A DNA stretch of 64,000 nucleotides from Megascapheus bottae (GCA_024803745.1 JANJXV010000190.1:1129501-1193500); one strand, 5' to 3'. Counted from the stretch's first letter, positions 32,050-45,239 are shown. The notes: generated by a model from the letters alone, not told the origin. Numbers and translations: made by a program.

Positions 32050-32660
32050 CGGTGTGCAGACACGGGAGGACACGGGGGTCCACGGTGTGCAGACGTGGGA
32101 GGACACGTGGGGTCCTTGGTGTGCAGACACGGGAGGACATGTAGAGTCCATGGTGTGCAGACACGGAGGACACGGGGGTCCACGGTGTGCAGACACGGGA
32201 GGACACGTAGAGTCCACGGTGTGCAGACACGGGAGGACACGCGGGGTCCACAGTGTGCAGACACGGGAGGACATGTAGAGTCCACGGTGTGCAGACACGG
32301 AGGACACGGGGGTCCACGGTGTGCAGACGCGGAGGACACGGGGGTCCACGGTGTGCAGACACGGGAGGACACACGCAGGGTCCACGGTGTGCAGACACAG
32401 GAGGACAGGGGGTCCACGGTGTGCAGACGTGGGAGGACACGTGGGGTCCACGGTGTGCAGACACGGGAGGACACGTGGGGTCCACGGTGTGCAGACGTGG
32501 GAGGACACGGGGGTCCACGGTGTGCAGATACGGGAGGAGATGGGGGTCCACAGTGTGCAGACACGGGAGGACACAGGGGTCCATGGTGTGCAGACGTGGG
32601 AGGACACGGGGGTCCACGGTGTGCAGACGCGGGAGGACACAGAAGTCCACGGTGTTTGCC
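32050..32660. repeat. Minisatellite, about 33 bp x 18.5
   Basis: Eighteen copies of 'gtgtgcaga' each followed by 'cacgggaggacacg' and 'ggggtccacg', with variants (acgtgggagg, catgtagagtcc, cacggagg). Units of 31-36 bases change phase, yet stops are rare, producing frames of 245-331 codons on both strands that are artefacts. The 'catgtagagtcc' variant recurs every three units in the 5' third, hinting at a roughly 98-bp higher-order unit. Confidence 0.95.
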
Positions 32661-33899
32661 TGAGGAGGTGCAGGATCCTGGGGACATGGGGTGCCCACTG
32701 TGGTTTTTGATGGAGGACTCCGCTGTGGTGAGCGTTGGAAGGAAGTTCTGCCGTGGGGCTGCAGTGGAAGGAATGAGAAACCGGCTTGGGTGTGTCGTGA
32801 AACGAGACCAGACTCAGCTGTTTTCACACGACCGTCACTTGAAGTTCTGATGGGGGACCATGAGACCCGCAGAAGCTGTGGGCCCTTGGCTTTGGCTCAG
32901 GAGTCGTCTGACACTCAGAGGCTGAGTGTGGCCCCCGCTGCTAGAATGAGGGGCCCGTGGGGCGGTGGCGGCAAGAGGCGGGGGATCTCGAGCTGGAATG
33001 CAGACTGCCATGGGATAAGCAGCCAGCCACGCATTTCTGGGACTGGGAGGAGAGCGGCTGAAGTAAAGATTCTTTGAAAGAAGGTTTACATAGCCACTTC
33101 TCCCTCCCTCCCTCCCTCCCTCCCTCCCTCCCTGTCTGTCTGTCTCCCAAGTATGCAGATGAGAACAGACTCCAGCGTACATTTGAAGAAACAGACTTGA
33201 GTCCCAAAGACGTTTCCAGAACATGAAGGCCTTGCACCAAGAGGCGCTTGGTCAGATTTCCCCCGCTTACTTTAGTTTGTGGTTGGGAAAGCCGTGTGGC
33301 TAAGGGGAATGCATGAAGCAGCTCGCTGAGGTCTGAAGGGGACTGAGGCGGTCGCGGGGCCCGTGCTTCCTGCCTGCCCACCTGGCCTGTCCCCCAGCTC
33401 CTCCCTGGGCCTCCACGCTGCATGGCACAAGGCCTCAGCAGAGAGCTCAGGACAGAAAGGTCCACTCCTGACTTGATTTCAAAGGGAAAAGACTTCCTGG
33501 ACTTGCGTTCACAGCGGTGGGTTTGGGGCGCGTGTCTCCCTCTGCCGGGGACTGCGGTGCGGGTGTGGGGTGCCCACCCTGGTGCAGCTGCCCTCGTCCC
33601 AGAATCTGCCCCCTCTCTGAGAGGAAGCAGGGCAGCCATCAGCATGCGGTGGAGGGGCAGTGCTGCCCGGGTGTGCTGGGGGTGTCTGGTGCTTTCACGG
33701 TGAGCCGGCAGAGCAGGCTCTGGGCGCTGTGGCTGTGGCCTTGGGCACTCATGACAGAGACCGCGGGCTCTGGACACGTGGCAGACGCCCCCGGCTTTGG
33801 CCGCTCTACGTGGCAGCAGTGGCATGCGATTGCTGAAGTTGACATGGGTGGGGGCACCCTGGGCAGAGCCTTTGTTTGTCCACTGGATGAAAGTAGAAA
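32661..33899. other. Intron sequence with (CCCT)n tract
   Basis: Unique DNA apart from a (CCCT)n(GTCT)n microsatellite at 33100-33146. The 327-codon minus-strand frame (32941-33924) crosses that microsatellite and part of a SINE and shows no domain; not called. Confidence 0.4.
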
Positions 33900-34105
33900 T
33901 ATAGGCCCGGTGCCTGTGACTCATGCTCGCAATCCTAGCTTCTCAGGAAGCAGATATCTGGAGGGTTGAGGTTTAAGGCCAGGCCAGGTTGAAATAACCA
34001 GTGGAAACACAAGGCTCGAAGTGTGGCTCAAGTGGCCGAGAGCCAGGAGAAGGCTCAAGGCCCCAAGTTCAAACCCTAGTGCTGTTCAAAACAATCAGAC
34101 AAGAC
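33900..34105 (+). repeat. B1/Alu-like + ID fusion SINE, diverged
   Basis: 'ggtgcctgtgactcatgctc', 'gcttctcaggaagcagatat', 'gaggtttaaggccaggcc', then 'agtgtggctcaagtggcc' and 'aagttcaaaccctagtgc' give the B1-like head and ID-like tail order seen at 23459. An A-rich tail merges into a (GGGA)n tract at 34120-34156. Confidence 0.78.
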
Positions 34106-35179
34106 GTGAGAGTGAGGTAGAGAAGGAGGGAGGGGTGGAGAAGGGAGGGAGGGAGGGGTGTTTGGTGCTGAGGCTGAAGTTTGTACTCTGCCCCTCCCTG
34201 TCACGGCAGGAGGGGACCAGGCCTGTGCAGTCGGGGGAGACCCTGACCACGGCAGGGCTGGGAGGGGATCTGCGTGTGGGTATGAGGTGGGGGGTTACCT
34301 GGCTTCCGCAGAGGGAAATAAAAAAGCAGCCCAGTCGTGGGCTGTGGGGCCTTTGGGCCCTGTGCCACCATTAGTGGCAGTAATTGTGGTGGTGCTGAGT
34401 GGCTTCTCCCAGTGGCTTGACTCTCCAGCCTCTGTGCACGTGCGGCTTAGTGGATGGATGCTGCCCGCATGGCCCAGGGCCCCGCAGCTGGTCTCAGAGG
34501 GAATGAGGACGGCACCCCTTCCTCTCCTCTGCCCCTGCTCCATGCCTTGACCAGCGTTGTCACCTGGACAGCCTCAGTGGGCACGGGGGAGCAGAGGGCT
34601 CACGCGGTCGCTCCTCACTCAGCAGGCCTCATCCCTGCACAGCCCGGGGACCGTGAGCTCGGGGAACTGCTCCCCCCAGCGATGGGGCCCGAGTGGAGGC
34701 AGCCTCGGCGCAAGGCCCTAGACCCCAGAGCTGCTGAAGGCAGAGGCGCTGTGCAGCCACTCCTTGGAGTGATTGTAGTGTACGGGTCACAGGAAAGGTG
34801 TTTACAACGTCTTCATGGCCTTTGTACCAGCCAGTGCAGGGGCTGGGGTCGTGTGTGTCCTCCCTCCTTCCCCGTGAAGGGGGAGCAGCACATTTATTCT
34901 GAAATGGAGGGGCCTTGGACCCTGCTCCGAGCAGGATGGGCTGACGGCAGGATGGGGGAGCCGTGGTGGCTCTTCGAGTGCGGGGAGCCGTGCCCGAGGG
35001 GATGATTCTCAGTCATTCAGTTGCTTTTACTGAATCCGTGCTGAGCTCTGGTCCCGTGCCAGGCAGGGCTCTGATTGCTCTGCACACGCATGCACGCACA
35101 CGCATGCACACACACGCACGCCCTGTAGCCAGGCACAGAAATGGGAGTGACTAGACAGAGGCCTCGAGGACACCTCTCT
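34106..35179. other. Intron sequence, no element seen
   Basis: Besides the purine tract at 34120-34156, unique GC-rich DNA. Frames up to 183 codons carry no recognisable domain. Confidence 0.4.
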
Positions 35180-35340
35180 TCTTTCTTCTTCGCGTTACTG
35201 GGATTTTGAACCCAGGGCATTCTCTCTGCCAGGCGAAGCCTTCTACCACCGAGCCATGTCTCCAGCCCATTTAGCTTTACTTAATTTTCGGGTTTGATCT
35301 CATGGTTTTGCTCAAGGCTAGCCTTAGGCAAAAGTTCTTT
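35180..35340 (-). repeat. ID-type SINE, antisense, plus right-half remnant
   Basis: 'ctgggattttgaacccaggg', 'gccaggcgaagccttctacc' and 'gccatgtctccagccc' are the antisense ID/tRNA-like sequence. A following remnant, 'ggttttgctcaaggctagcc' (about 35293-35325), matches the right half of the dimeric SINE. The copy is diverged and probably old. Confidence 0.68.
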
Positions 35341-38300
35341 AACATTGAATTGAAGCTGGAGCCAGTGTGGAGAGGCAGTGACCAGTGCTGACAGAGTTAC
35401 GTTGTCTCCTTCGGTTGGGGAGTGGGATGCTGGAGGACACGCCTCGGTCTCAGAACAAGGAGGGGAAGGCGCCCTACCCCGCGGCCGGCCTCTCAGAGCC
35501 GACGTCACTGAGGTCGCTGTCGCGTGTGGCACAGGCGTCGGCGCGTGCGTCCTCGTCCCCCTGGGCTCCTGAGCCTGTGCATCTCGTCCCACGCCATGCA
35601 CACACACAGCGGTGTCTCCTCACCTTGCTTGTTTGCCTGTGATGGTGGCTTCACGTTTTGAGGTGTGGCGTTTCAGTTGTCCCTAGGGATGTTGAACCTG
35701 ATTTTGTAGAGTGCGTGCCCAGGGCTTACTTTCAACTATTTCGAGTTTCCCTGTGTGTTACAAAGGTGTCGCGGGTCTCATCTTTTTCACGTCTGTGTCC
35801 TAGTGTAAGCGTTTCCACACCTGTCAGAGCTGAACACCCCTCCAGAAAGAACCTACAAATTGGACATGGCAGAAGGTAGGGAAAGAAACCCCAGGGCAAA
35901 GGCGTTGGGGGTTCTTGACTCCACTCACTCTTCCTTCTCAGCTCTCCCTACTCATGGCCTGACGACTTCCTCTCAAATCAGAACCCAGAAAGAGCATTTC
36001 TCTCAGTCTTTTCGTCAGAGTCCCGCGTCTACTTTCCGGGGTCCCTGGGAGTCAGCTTCTCCCTCTGGGTGGTGGGGTGGAGGTGGAAGGATTCAGCACA
36101 GGCCGCAAGTGGCCCTCTGTGGCCAGGGGTGGGGCCGTGGGTGCCCAAGGGCCAGGAGAGGGGCCGAGGGAAGTGTCTGGGGCGGAAGTTTTGTGTCACA
36201 CTCCCCGTCACGCTCAGCCTCTCAGGTGGCCTCCAGGATGGGGTCTCCCCTCTCCTGGCAAAGTGTCTCCACCCCGCCGGTGCAGTGGAGGCTTCTGTTT
36301 CCGGTGACTGTCCTTGGACATGAGACCCGTGTGCCGTGGAAATTCCTGTTGTGCACAAACGCTGGCACCCTGTGTCATCAAGATGGCGCAGGTGAACGCG
36401 ACACACAACTGCGTGTTCTCCCACTTCCAGTCCTCCGAAATGGGGAGCCGCATCCACGGAGGGCTCCACTGAGCAGCGCTGCAGCTCTGGGCTTGCGGGG
36501 TGCTGTCTACATCCCGGGGAGGGCCAGACAGCCGCGTTCTTCAAACCCCAGAGGTGGGGGCGGACAGGGGACATCTGCCCTGTGCGTGTGGGCCAAACGC
36601 GTTGTCACATTTTCACTCTTAGAAGGTAGTTTTCCTGGAATTGCTTTCTCTGTGTTACAGAGAGTTTGTTTTTGACAGTATTATTATTACTCTTTTTTTT
36701 CAATGTATGAGCGCTGGTGTGAATCAGGAGGGTGTAAAACAGGCGAAGCCAGGGCCTGGCTGAGAGAAATGCCAGCAGCAGGGAGAGGAGGAAAGGCTTT
36801 TTTCCATCAGGTGCTTCCTGCGGTGAGGCCAGGCTTCTGACGGACAGGCACCGCCTGCCAATGAGAGCCCTGGGGGTGAGCGGTGCCCAGCGCCTTTCGG
36901 GTTGCATTTACCTGCTGTACAGTTTCTACTTTTAATTTCAAGGAACATTGCCACTGGGTTTAATGCCTTGTTTTCTGTGTCGTTTCTGCACATCCGTGTC
37001 ATTTCAATGAGGGTTTGTGAACAGACAGAGAACTCGAGGACCTCCCCGGGGACAGGTGACTGGAAGGTTTTGAAAGAGACTGGCTTCCAGATCCATGGCT
37101 GTGTGTATCTTGTGTTCTAGGCAACCGCACACTGGCTCTCTTTCTCAGACACACATTCAGGCAAGGCCAGCCCTCGCCCATCTTTACCTGGCTTGGACTC
37201 ATTGTTCCCAGGACCTAAAGAACCGTCAGGCCATTGTCCTAGCAAGGAGACACCCTCGCTCTGCAGCTCAGTAGAGGATGCATCTGCAGTGAAAACACTT
37301 TCCTCCTACCAAGGTGGCTATCACGATGTGGCAGTCCACTATAATCCTGCCAGCTTGAGGGCATTTCTGAGCACAGCCTCTGCATCGAGGAACCCCTGTG
37401 CAGTGCTGCCCTCAGTCCCTCTGTACACACGTGTTGTTGGATTAGGTACCACAGCGAGATAGAGGCATTGCCTTTCAGGTTCCCTGTGTGTGTTAGACTA
37501 GAATCAGACTCGGGCTGGGATCCAGAAGGGAGGAGTGAGAGGACAAGGGAATGGGGCAGCATTTCTGGTCGTTAATACTTTCCTGTGGATTTTTATAAAT
37601 GGATGGTGGTGGGTGTGGAGCCGTTCTGTTATTTATATTCCAATAGATACATTTAAAAGAGTGATGGAACAGCTGAGTTTTCAAATGTCAAGATTTACAA
37701 TGCAGGAGGAACTTCATGCTTAGCAACTATTGAAACGCGGATGAAAATCCAGAGATTTCACTTTTTCAGCGCACAGGTGGATGTGTGATTTTGTGTAGCT
37801 TTGCCTGGGAAGCAGCAGACAGCATTCCGAGCACCAGCTCAGGACCCGGGCTCTGGCCACGCCCGGCCCCAGTGGCAGCGCTGTCTGGGGTCTGAGCGCT
37901 GGGGGTTGTGGGAGGCGAGGGGACGGTGAGACCCTGGGCCACTGTGTCGATGCCATTGGACTCCCGATCCAGGGACTGGCGCGGCTTTCCTCAGTTCTGG
38001 TTAGCTGAATAGAATCGCACTCCGAGGTCTTTCGTGGGCAGCATCAGTTTCGAGGCAATCTGCCTGCAGAAAGCCCACCTCTTCATGGTTCTCCCGTGTC
38101 AGTTCTGACAAGCATCTACTCTCCGGTGACCCAGCCACAGGCAGGCACTGAATCTCTCTCTCCATCCCCTTCATCCTCCCCTGCCCATCCCCTGTGGCCC
38201 CCCACGCATGTGAACTGGGAACAGCGGGGTGGCTGGAGTCCTGGGAGTTCACTTTCTTTTCTTTCTCACGGCTCAGTGGATTGCCAGGGTCTACAGATGT

Positions 38301-39130
38301 TTAGCCAGCTCTTCTCCACATGCAAGACCCTACGGTTGTGAGTGGTTCACTGGCTCACAAATGAAGCCCAGAGAAGGTGTTGGCACTCGTGTTCTCCTCT
38401 CTCCGTGGTAAATGCCTGGGGGAGGTGGCAGGGTGCTCGGTGGGGAGAACGCGCCAGCTGTCCTGCAGATCAGTGTCGGAATCCCCTGGCATTCCATGGT
38501 CACCGTGTACGTCCCCGCTGCACTGGGACTTGATGTCAGCTGTGCAGCGGCACCCTGCGATTTCTACGTGGTTTTTCACATTCCCAGCAGAGCCTTGATT
38601 GTGCTGTCACCTATGGGTCCCCCTGGGGACCACACATCTTTGGCTCCTTTGGAACGACGACTAATGCAGGCCGTCTTACGAGAGCTCTCTGAAGCACGTG
38701 CCCTTGGGCGATTTGAAAATATGTTTTTTATGTCTGTAGCATTTCATTGAAAAAAGTTTGTCTGGCAGGGGAAATGTTTTTGTTTCCATCCATCCCTTTT
38801 TCCTCTGGTGAAACTGCTTTTGTGGTCACGCCTTAGAAGCTTCCCCTGGAAGCTGGGTGGGTGCACGTCTACCCCGAGGTTTGTGATTTACTTCTGGTTA
38901 GGAATGCTGGATTCTTCTAGAACAATTCACTGTAAAGATTGTTGGGTCTCCTTTGAGTTGATCTCCTGTTTTGGCGAGATCAGGTGGGCATCTGGAGTCT
39001 GCCATGGACTCTCTCTTGTTCCAGCTGTGTCCAGGCTCCCTATCCACATACCCCTCTGCGATTCTTTTCTCTACAGCACAGGTCGTCAATATTAGCTACT
39101 GTGAATTTTTTCACTTTCTTCTTTTAAAAA
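35341..39130. other. Intron sequence, no element seen
   Basis: A 3.8-kb stretch of unique sequence, GC-rich up to about 36600 and mixed thereafter. A 271-codon plus-strand frame (35860-36675) has no recognisable domain and is opposed by a 181-codon frame. AT-rich pockets at 36650-36720 and 37560-37740 hold no known element. Confidence 0.35.
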
Positions 39131-39132
39131 AA

Positions 39133-39349
39133 ATGGGCCGGGAGCTTGGCCTAGTGGTAGAGGGCTTGCCTAGCATGCATGAAGACCCGGGTTCGATTCC
39201 TTGGTACCACATACATAGAAAAAAGCTGGAAGTGGTGCTGAGGCTCAAGTGGTAGAGCTCTAGCCTTGAGAAAGTCCAAGGACAGTGCTCAGGCCCCGAG
39301 CTCAAGCCCAGGACTGGCAAAAAAAATTGAAAAAAAAAAGAAAAAAATG
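39133..39349 (+). repeat. ID-derived dimeric SINE (IDL-Geo-like), full length
   Basis: The tRNA-like half has 'cctagtggtagagggcttgc' and 'cccgggttcgattccttgg'; the right half runs to 'ccaggactggc' followed by an A-rich tail with T/G interruptions. 'aaaaaaatg' on both sides may be the target-site duplication. It is very similar to the 1501 copy. Confidence 0.9.
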
Positions 39350-40696
39350 TGGCTATGATTTGAGATTTGTCTATCCATCCATACGTATATATCCATATAA
39401 GCATTATGTATATACTTATGTGTGTGTGCATATACATCAGTATATGTGGACTAGAGTGTCGGTTCCTTTTTTTGTTAAAGTTTGTGCTGGGATTTTGATG
39501 GGAATTGTTACCCGAAGGAACTTTCCATGAGCATGGCCACCCGGCCGAGCCCTCTGGCCCGTGAATGTGGGGCATCTGACACGACACTTGGCCTTGCTCT
39601 GTCTCTGTGGTCACAGTTTTCAGAGCGTGGTGCTGTATATGTGTCCTTTAAAAGACTATACACACTCAGAGCGTTCCGGATTTGGGAGTGATATTGGGGG
39701 TATGGTTCGGTATGGCCGTGATTTGGAAGTACAGTGTTTCATATCGTGACTTCGTATCCGACACTCACTTATTTTAGTATTTTTTTCTTAACTTCATTGG
39801 CTGCTTCATTGCTGAGCTCACTGTGCTGAGGCCGAGGGTGCTACCTTGAGGGTCTTGGGTGGGCTTCTCTGTATCTCCTAGGTTAAGGGTTAGTCAGGTA
39901 CCCCCAGTTCTAAAGCCAGGATTCTAGCTTTCAGTTGACGCCTTTCTTGGGAGACCAGGAGCGCTGTGGTATAATTAAGGATTTTAATATTTCTCCTCAG
40001 AATTCTCTGAGATTTTGCCTCATGTATTTTTAACTTCTGCTGTTTAGCAGTGTACATATTAGAATTATTATTCATCTTAGAATGCATAAATATGCATTTA
40101 TAAAATATGCAGTGCCTTTTCCCTGGTGCTTGGGCTCCTGTGTAGCTTGGTTAATTCTTCTTATTTGAGCCCAGCCACTTCGGGTTTTTAAAATCGGCCT
40201 TTGGATGGCTTGTTTTCCTCTTCCTCTGATTTCCTTTTAACCAGTTACTGACCGCGCTGCCTTCCTGGAGGGCCTGTCTGGGTGGGCAGAGCCTTCGCTC
40301 CCGTGCCGAGGAGCTCTGTGTGTGAGTGGTGTCCAGATTCTGCTGTTTGCACCTCTCTGGATGCCACGGGGCTGAAGCTGGTGTGTCCATTCTTTCTCTC
40401 CATTCCTCCCCTCCCCTCTCTCCTCTCTATCCCTTTCAGCCGATAAGAGAGAGCTCTGTTTAGGCTTATCTTCTACCTCCTCTGACTTCTCACCCCTTTT
40501 AAAAATAATGGCAGTGGTTCTCTAAGGTGACTCAGCAACGGCTTTGAATTTGTCACAGTCCGTCCGTCTGCATGTGCTCCCATCCATGCGAAGTGTGGTT
40601 GACCTTACTTAATTTAGTTGTGCTATTATTGGTATGTAAACTCATCACATATTATTACTTTTGCTTTGTTGCAGTTGATATTTTAAAAATACACGC
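39350..40696. other. Intron sequence, AT-rich, no element seen
   Basis: TATA-like dinucleotide stretches near 39380-39440 and AT-rich unique DNA to 40140. Nothing recognisable as a gene or transposon family. Confidence 0.35.
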
Positions 40697-40882
40697 CAGC
40701 ACTGGGTCTTGGGCTCAGGGCCTGGGATTTTGCTGCTCAGAGCTCGCATTCTACTGCTTGAAGCCCAGCATGGTGAGCATGGGCTGTCTTCTTGCTGGTT
40801 AATTGGAGACCAGAGTGTCCTGGACTTCACTGCCTAACCTTACGATCCAGCCGCCTGAGGAGCTAGGATCACAGGTGTGATG
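40697..40882 (-). repeat. Composite SINE, antisense, old copy
   Basis: 'cactgggtcttgggctcagg', 'attctactgcttgaagccc' and 'cgcctgaggagctaggatcacagg' follow the order right half then B1-like end. High divergence and short internal changes show age. Confidence 0.7.
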
Positions 40883-40947
40883 GGAGATTTGTGCTGTTCC
40901 TGATACATGTACATGGTTGCTGTATGTCAAATAAATGTAAGACCCCA

Positions 40948-41215
40948 AGGCCAGCCATGGTGGCACACACCTATAATCCCAGCAACTGGTGAGCCAGAGA
41001 TGGGAATGTGGCTGGAGGCCAGCTCAGGCAAGGTGAGTCAGACCTCATCTCAGAAACCAGTGGTGCCAGCCTGTGGTCCCGGCTGTTAGGGCAGCTGAGG
41101 TCAGCCTCTGCAAAGTTGCTGCCAGAACGGAGAAAGCACAGCATAAAAGCAAAGGGCGCGGTGTGGCCATGTGGCCCTGAGTTCAATCTTTATAATAACC
41201 GGAGAAAAGGAAGAG
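40948..41215 (+). repeat. B1/Alu-like dimer with ID-like 3' part (composite SINE)
   Basis: 'ggccagccatggtggcacac', 'cctataatcccagcaactgg', a second B1-like unit ('gtgccagcctgtggtcccgg') and a tRNA-like 3' part ending 'gagttcaatctttat'. Same architecture as 22829-23123. Confidence 0.78.
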
Positions 41216-41237
41216 TATCAGTGGAAACATGGAGGAA

Positions 41238-41314
41238 GGAGGGAGTCAGGGAGGGAGGGAGGGAGGGAGAGAAGGACAAAGAGGGGGGGAGAGAGGGGGA
41301 GAGAGAGGGAGAGA

Positions 41315-41361
<47 letters not shown>

Positions 41362-41364
41362 GGA
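41238..41364. repeat. Polypurine (GGGA)n(GA)n tract
   Basis: GGGA repeats, then GGGAGAGA modules, then about 14 GA units and a run of 13 G. Nearly pure purine over 125 bases, probably seeded by the preceding SINE's tail. Confidence 0.92.
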
Positions 41365-41661
41365 GAATACACTGGAGAGGCTGGAACGAGGCAGGGAGAA
41401 ACACTTTGTGTCAGCTCCACAGGAAGCCAGCAGAAGGCTGTACCACCGAGAGCCAGGCCATGATTCATGCTTGGAAAATGCCCCGTCTCATTCACTCGTG
41501 CAGCCCAGGACCCTTCCCTCTTGCGCAGGACATGAAGCACCACTGAAAAGGCAAAGCCGGGTTGGCTTTGCTTTACTTTGGTGAAAGTCAGGATCTGAGA
41601 CTTTGAGGATCTGAGGGTTTGGCACCTTGTAGTCTGTCTACAAACCTGTCCCTGTGCATGG

Positions 41662-41663
<2 letters not shown>

Positions 41664-41699
<36 letters not shown>

Positions 41700-41726
41700 C
41701 GTGTGCGTGCGCGTGCATGCGCGCAC
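41664..41726. repeat. (GT)n microsatellite with GCGTGC end
   Basis: Fifteen GT units followed by alternating GC/GT, Z-DNA-prone. Confidence 0.92.
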
Positions 41727-44071
41727 TCTCTTTCTAAAATGGCAGGGTTGAACAGTCATGGGGGAAAAGCCCAGAGCCCCCGTGGCCTGTTCCGTGGGAG
41801 CTGTGGACGCCTGTCCTGGTGTGAGCGCATGAGTTTACCACTGCTGGCGGTGTCCGGTGGTCTCCGCTGCCTCTGGGGCGAGCGAGCCTTCTCACGGCCA
41901 CCCTCCGCTGGCCCTGCCTGGCCAGCGCTCGGTCCTGCCAACACTTGGCACACTTGTGGAACACGGCCGACTTTTCGGTGTCATATTTATCATGGCAGCC
42001 GAGAGAAGGAAATCTGTTCTGGTTAAAAGAAAAGTCAATAAGGAGTGAGGAGGTTTAGAAATGCTGAATGTGAAAAGCAAGTACATGAAAGAAACCATTT
42101 AGTGTGAAGGAAAATAGAGCTTTTCCTGTGCGCGGATTAGCGACACGTGCAAATCTGCCCTGAGGAACTCTCCAGAAGCTTGTCCCCCTGATGGTGGCAG
42201 CCTCTGCCCGCCGCCTTCCTACAGCTGTGCTGAGTGGGGTCAGGGCCCCCGTCCTGTCTGCTCCTCGACCAGCTGAGGCTTGTGTGAGGCCTGCACCCCT
42301 CAGGTAGGCGCCACCCCACTGTCACCTCTGCAGTGCCACGAGGACCAGCAGCTCTGACCAGCTCCCGTGAGGAGCATCTGCTCTCTGCCGTGTGCTCTGA
42401 GCCTCAGAGTTCGAGTCAGGGCTTCACTGGCAGTGACGCAGCTGTCCCTGGGAATTCTGTCCGATCTGTGAGGTTCACGTTGAGAAACCGGAGGAATCAG
42501 AGTGACTGGTGGAGGAGACAAGCCAGCGAATGGGACGAGTGACAGGCCAGACTCTTCCCTTCCCTAATACTTTTTTCTTTCCTCTGCTTCTTCCCTGGTG
42601 GAAAGGAGTCTTCTTACTCCCTTCTCCGTCTTCTCATTCTCGTCTTCCTGTGAGGACCAACTTATGAAAACAAGACAGTTTATCTCAAGGCTGAGCTCAA
42701 GTGTTTATGTGCAGGAAGACAGTTCTTATTTTATATCAGGGAACAAAACAGTCGCTTTTATGTCCCAGTTCCTCTGCTTCGTTCTGGGGACGAGCCTCTG
42801 GGGAGCGTTTGCCCCCACATCTTCATCTTCGCAGTCTCTGTGACGGTTTCCAGAGGCTCCACCAGGAGAGATAGCCACATACAGAGGAGACGCTCCAAGC
42901 TTGGAGAAGGAATGGTGCAGAGCCTGCCCCCAGATGGGGACCTCGCCCACAGTGCCCAGACCCCAGGCCGGCCGCCCTGTCCCAGAATGCTTCTCACTCG
43001 AGCTCATGGTTTATGCCCTTCCGCGGGAACTTGGTAAGCTTGCTCAGTGAAGGGGAATGTGGAGACTTTCCACTCGGGGTATTAGGTAGGGATGGTCGTG
43101 CTCTCTTGTCCACGTTAACATTGGCACCAATTGGTTGTACGGGGATTCCATTCTGACACGCCCATCCAGGCGGGCAGTGTACCTGGTCAGACTCGAGGCT
43201 CTGCCACTAGCCGTCACCCCCTTCCACTCCCCAAACCATTTCCACAAGCTTCTGGCTCCATTTCCACCTCGCGTTCCGCCTCCTTCCTCCTCTCCTCCGC
43301 CCTCCCGTCTCCCCCTACTGCCGCCAACCCTGGACACCACCTTTTTCGTTTTCCTTATTTAGTGCAAATGCTGATTGTTCAAGGGGCTTCGCTGTGGTGT
43401 GTCGCACACTCGACGTGGTGTTTAATCAGATGGACACCTCGCTGGCTCTCTCTTGCCCCATCCCCACGACTCCCGCTAGCCGGCGGTTTTCCCTGAGTTT
43501 CTTTTTGCCATCTTCGTGCATAGGTACAGTGGGTTTCGGTTTGGTTCACCCTCCGAGATTGCCTCTCCACCAGTCCCCTTGGACGTTCGCACTTACCAGC
43601 CTGTGCTGTGCAAGTGTGCAGGGGCCATCCTGCGTGTGACATGTGTTTGTCACAGGCCTAGCATGCCAAGGAGACTCAGAAGGTAAAGATGGAGCACAAA
43701 GAAGACGGGCGGGCAGAATTGCTCTGCCCAGAGTGGGTGCTCCGGCCGACTTCCAGGCGCAGTCAGATCCGCCTTGCTGGGGAGTGGTGGCAGATCCATC
43801 AGAAGGAGGCCAAGGTGGCGGGTTTGAATGCCACGTGGAAGGAGAGGGCTCTCTCAGGTCTGACCTGCTCCGCGCGACCTGGGAAGGCCCTGGTCCTCGT
43901 GTGAGCCACCGGTGCACCCGTGGGCCCTGTGGGCGAGCTGCAGGTATTGGACATTTGGGGTCCTAGGTGACAGTCCTGGAGATGGCTGGTTTATAAGGAC
44001 ACTCACTACATGATCAATTATTATTACTGTTGCTCATACTCGTCTTACATTTCATGTTAGTTGTTGTTTTC
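41727..44071. other. Intron sequence, no element seen
   Basis: Unique DNA of mixed composition. Short frames (up to 123 codons) on both strands show nothing recognisable. Confidence 0.35.
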
Positions 44072-44274
44072 TTGTCCACTGTGGGGCTTGAACTCAGGCC
44101 TGGGACTGTTCCCTGAGCTTTTTTGATCAAGGCCAGTGCTCTCCCACCGATTCACAGCCATTTTCTGGTGGTGAATTACTTTCCTACCCAGGCTGGCTTT
44201 GAACTGTGATCCTCAGATCTCAGCTTCTGGGTACCTAGGATTGAGGCGTGACCCTCCTGTACCCAGCTTCATGT
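44072..44274 (-). repeat. Composite SINE (right half + B1-like), antisense
   Basis: 'tggggcttgaactcaggcc', 'tcaaggccagtgctctccc', 'aggctggctttgaactgtga', 'atcctcagatctcagcttct' and 'ctaggattgaggcgtg' give the full antisense order of the B1-right-half fusion SINE. Confidence 0.85.
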
Positions 44275-45239
44275 TAGTTTTTACTAGTGTGACCAGGGAT
44301 TTTTTAAATTCAGTGCAGTGTTCCTGATACTACTACTTTGGGGGAAACTATCTCACTGAGATACAATTAGTGTCTTAGCATTGATGAATTTACCTGCTGG
44401 CCTTGGACTCTAATTCTTTCTGCCTGTGAGTCTCATGCTGTTAGAAGAAGAGGTCTTAGGGCAGAAATTTAAGAAATAACTTCAGTGAAAATCCCAAATA
44501 CCATGAACATTCCTGTACACCTGACTATTAGGATAGCAGAGGGAAGGAAACACAAAAGGGAAATTAACAAACTCCTGGCTGAAGTTCACAGCTTTGAGGA
44601 AAACACTCTCCAGGGACCGCCGAGGCCAGGGGCTGGTGAGGGATTCCTTGTGCTGGAGTCCTGAGTGACCGGGCCCACGTGTTGATCCACCTTAGAAACA
44701 GCCCTGGGACCCTTTCCCCCTCGGTGCGGACACGTGAGAGGCTCCCAGGGGGAGCTCAGGAGCCCCCTTGAGAATGTTGGTGACTGCACTGTGGGAATCG
44801 TCAATCTGTCAATCTGGGCACACGCCTGTGGATACGTGAGAGGGGTGGGACTCCACATAGACCATGTGCAGCCCAAGAGCTGAGTTGTGTCCAGACAGTA
44901 TGGTCTCCCCTTCAGGCCCGGGGAGGAGGGAGGAACAGGACCCTGGGTTTGGCTCGAGGCCCCCCTCCGGCCCCCCAGTCACACTCACGTCCAGCTGGGG
45001 AAGGAGTGATTTAGGAGAGGTAACATCGGCGTCTTGACTCCATCTTGGCATGCCCCTGGCCGTTAGGCCTGATGTATGGCACTGGGCCGTGATGGGGAGA
45101 ACAGCCATCTCCGAGAGGCAGGTTGCGTGGTCAGGTTTTATAGCCACGTGAATAGGTTTGAGGCCAGCGGCTCCGTTTGACAGGACAGCTGTTTGAGTCC
45201 ACGATCGGGCAACCGTTCTATTTTTATCTGAAGAAGGGA

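Noticed and set aside
32941..33924. 327-codon minus-strand frame
   Set aside because: It crosses a (CCCT)n microsatellite and a SINE edge, has no recognisable domain and conflicts with plus-strand frames.
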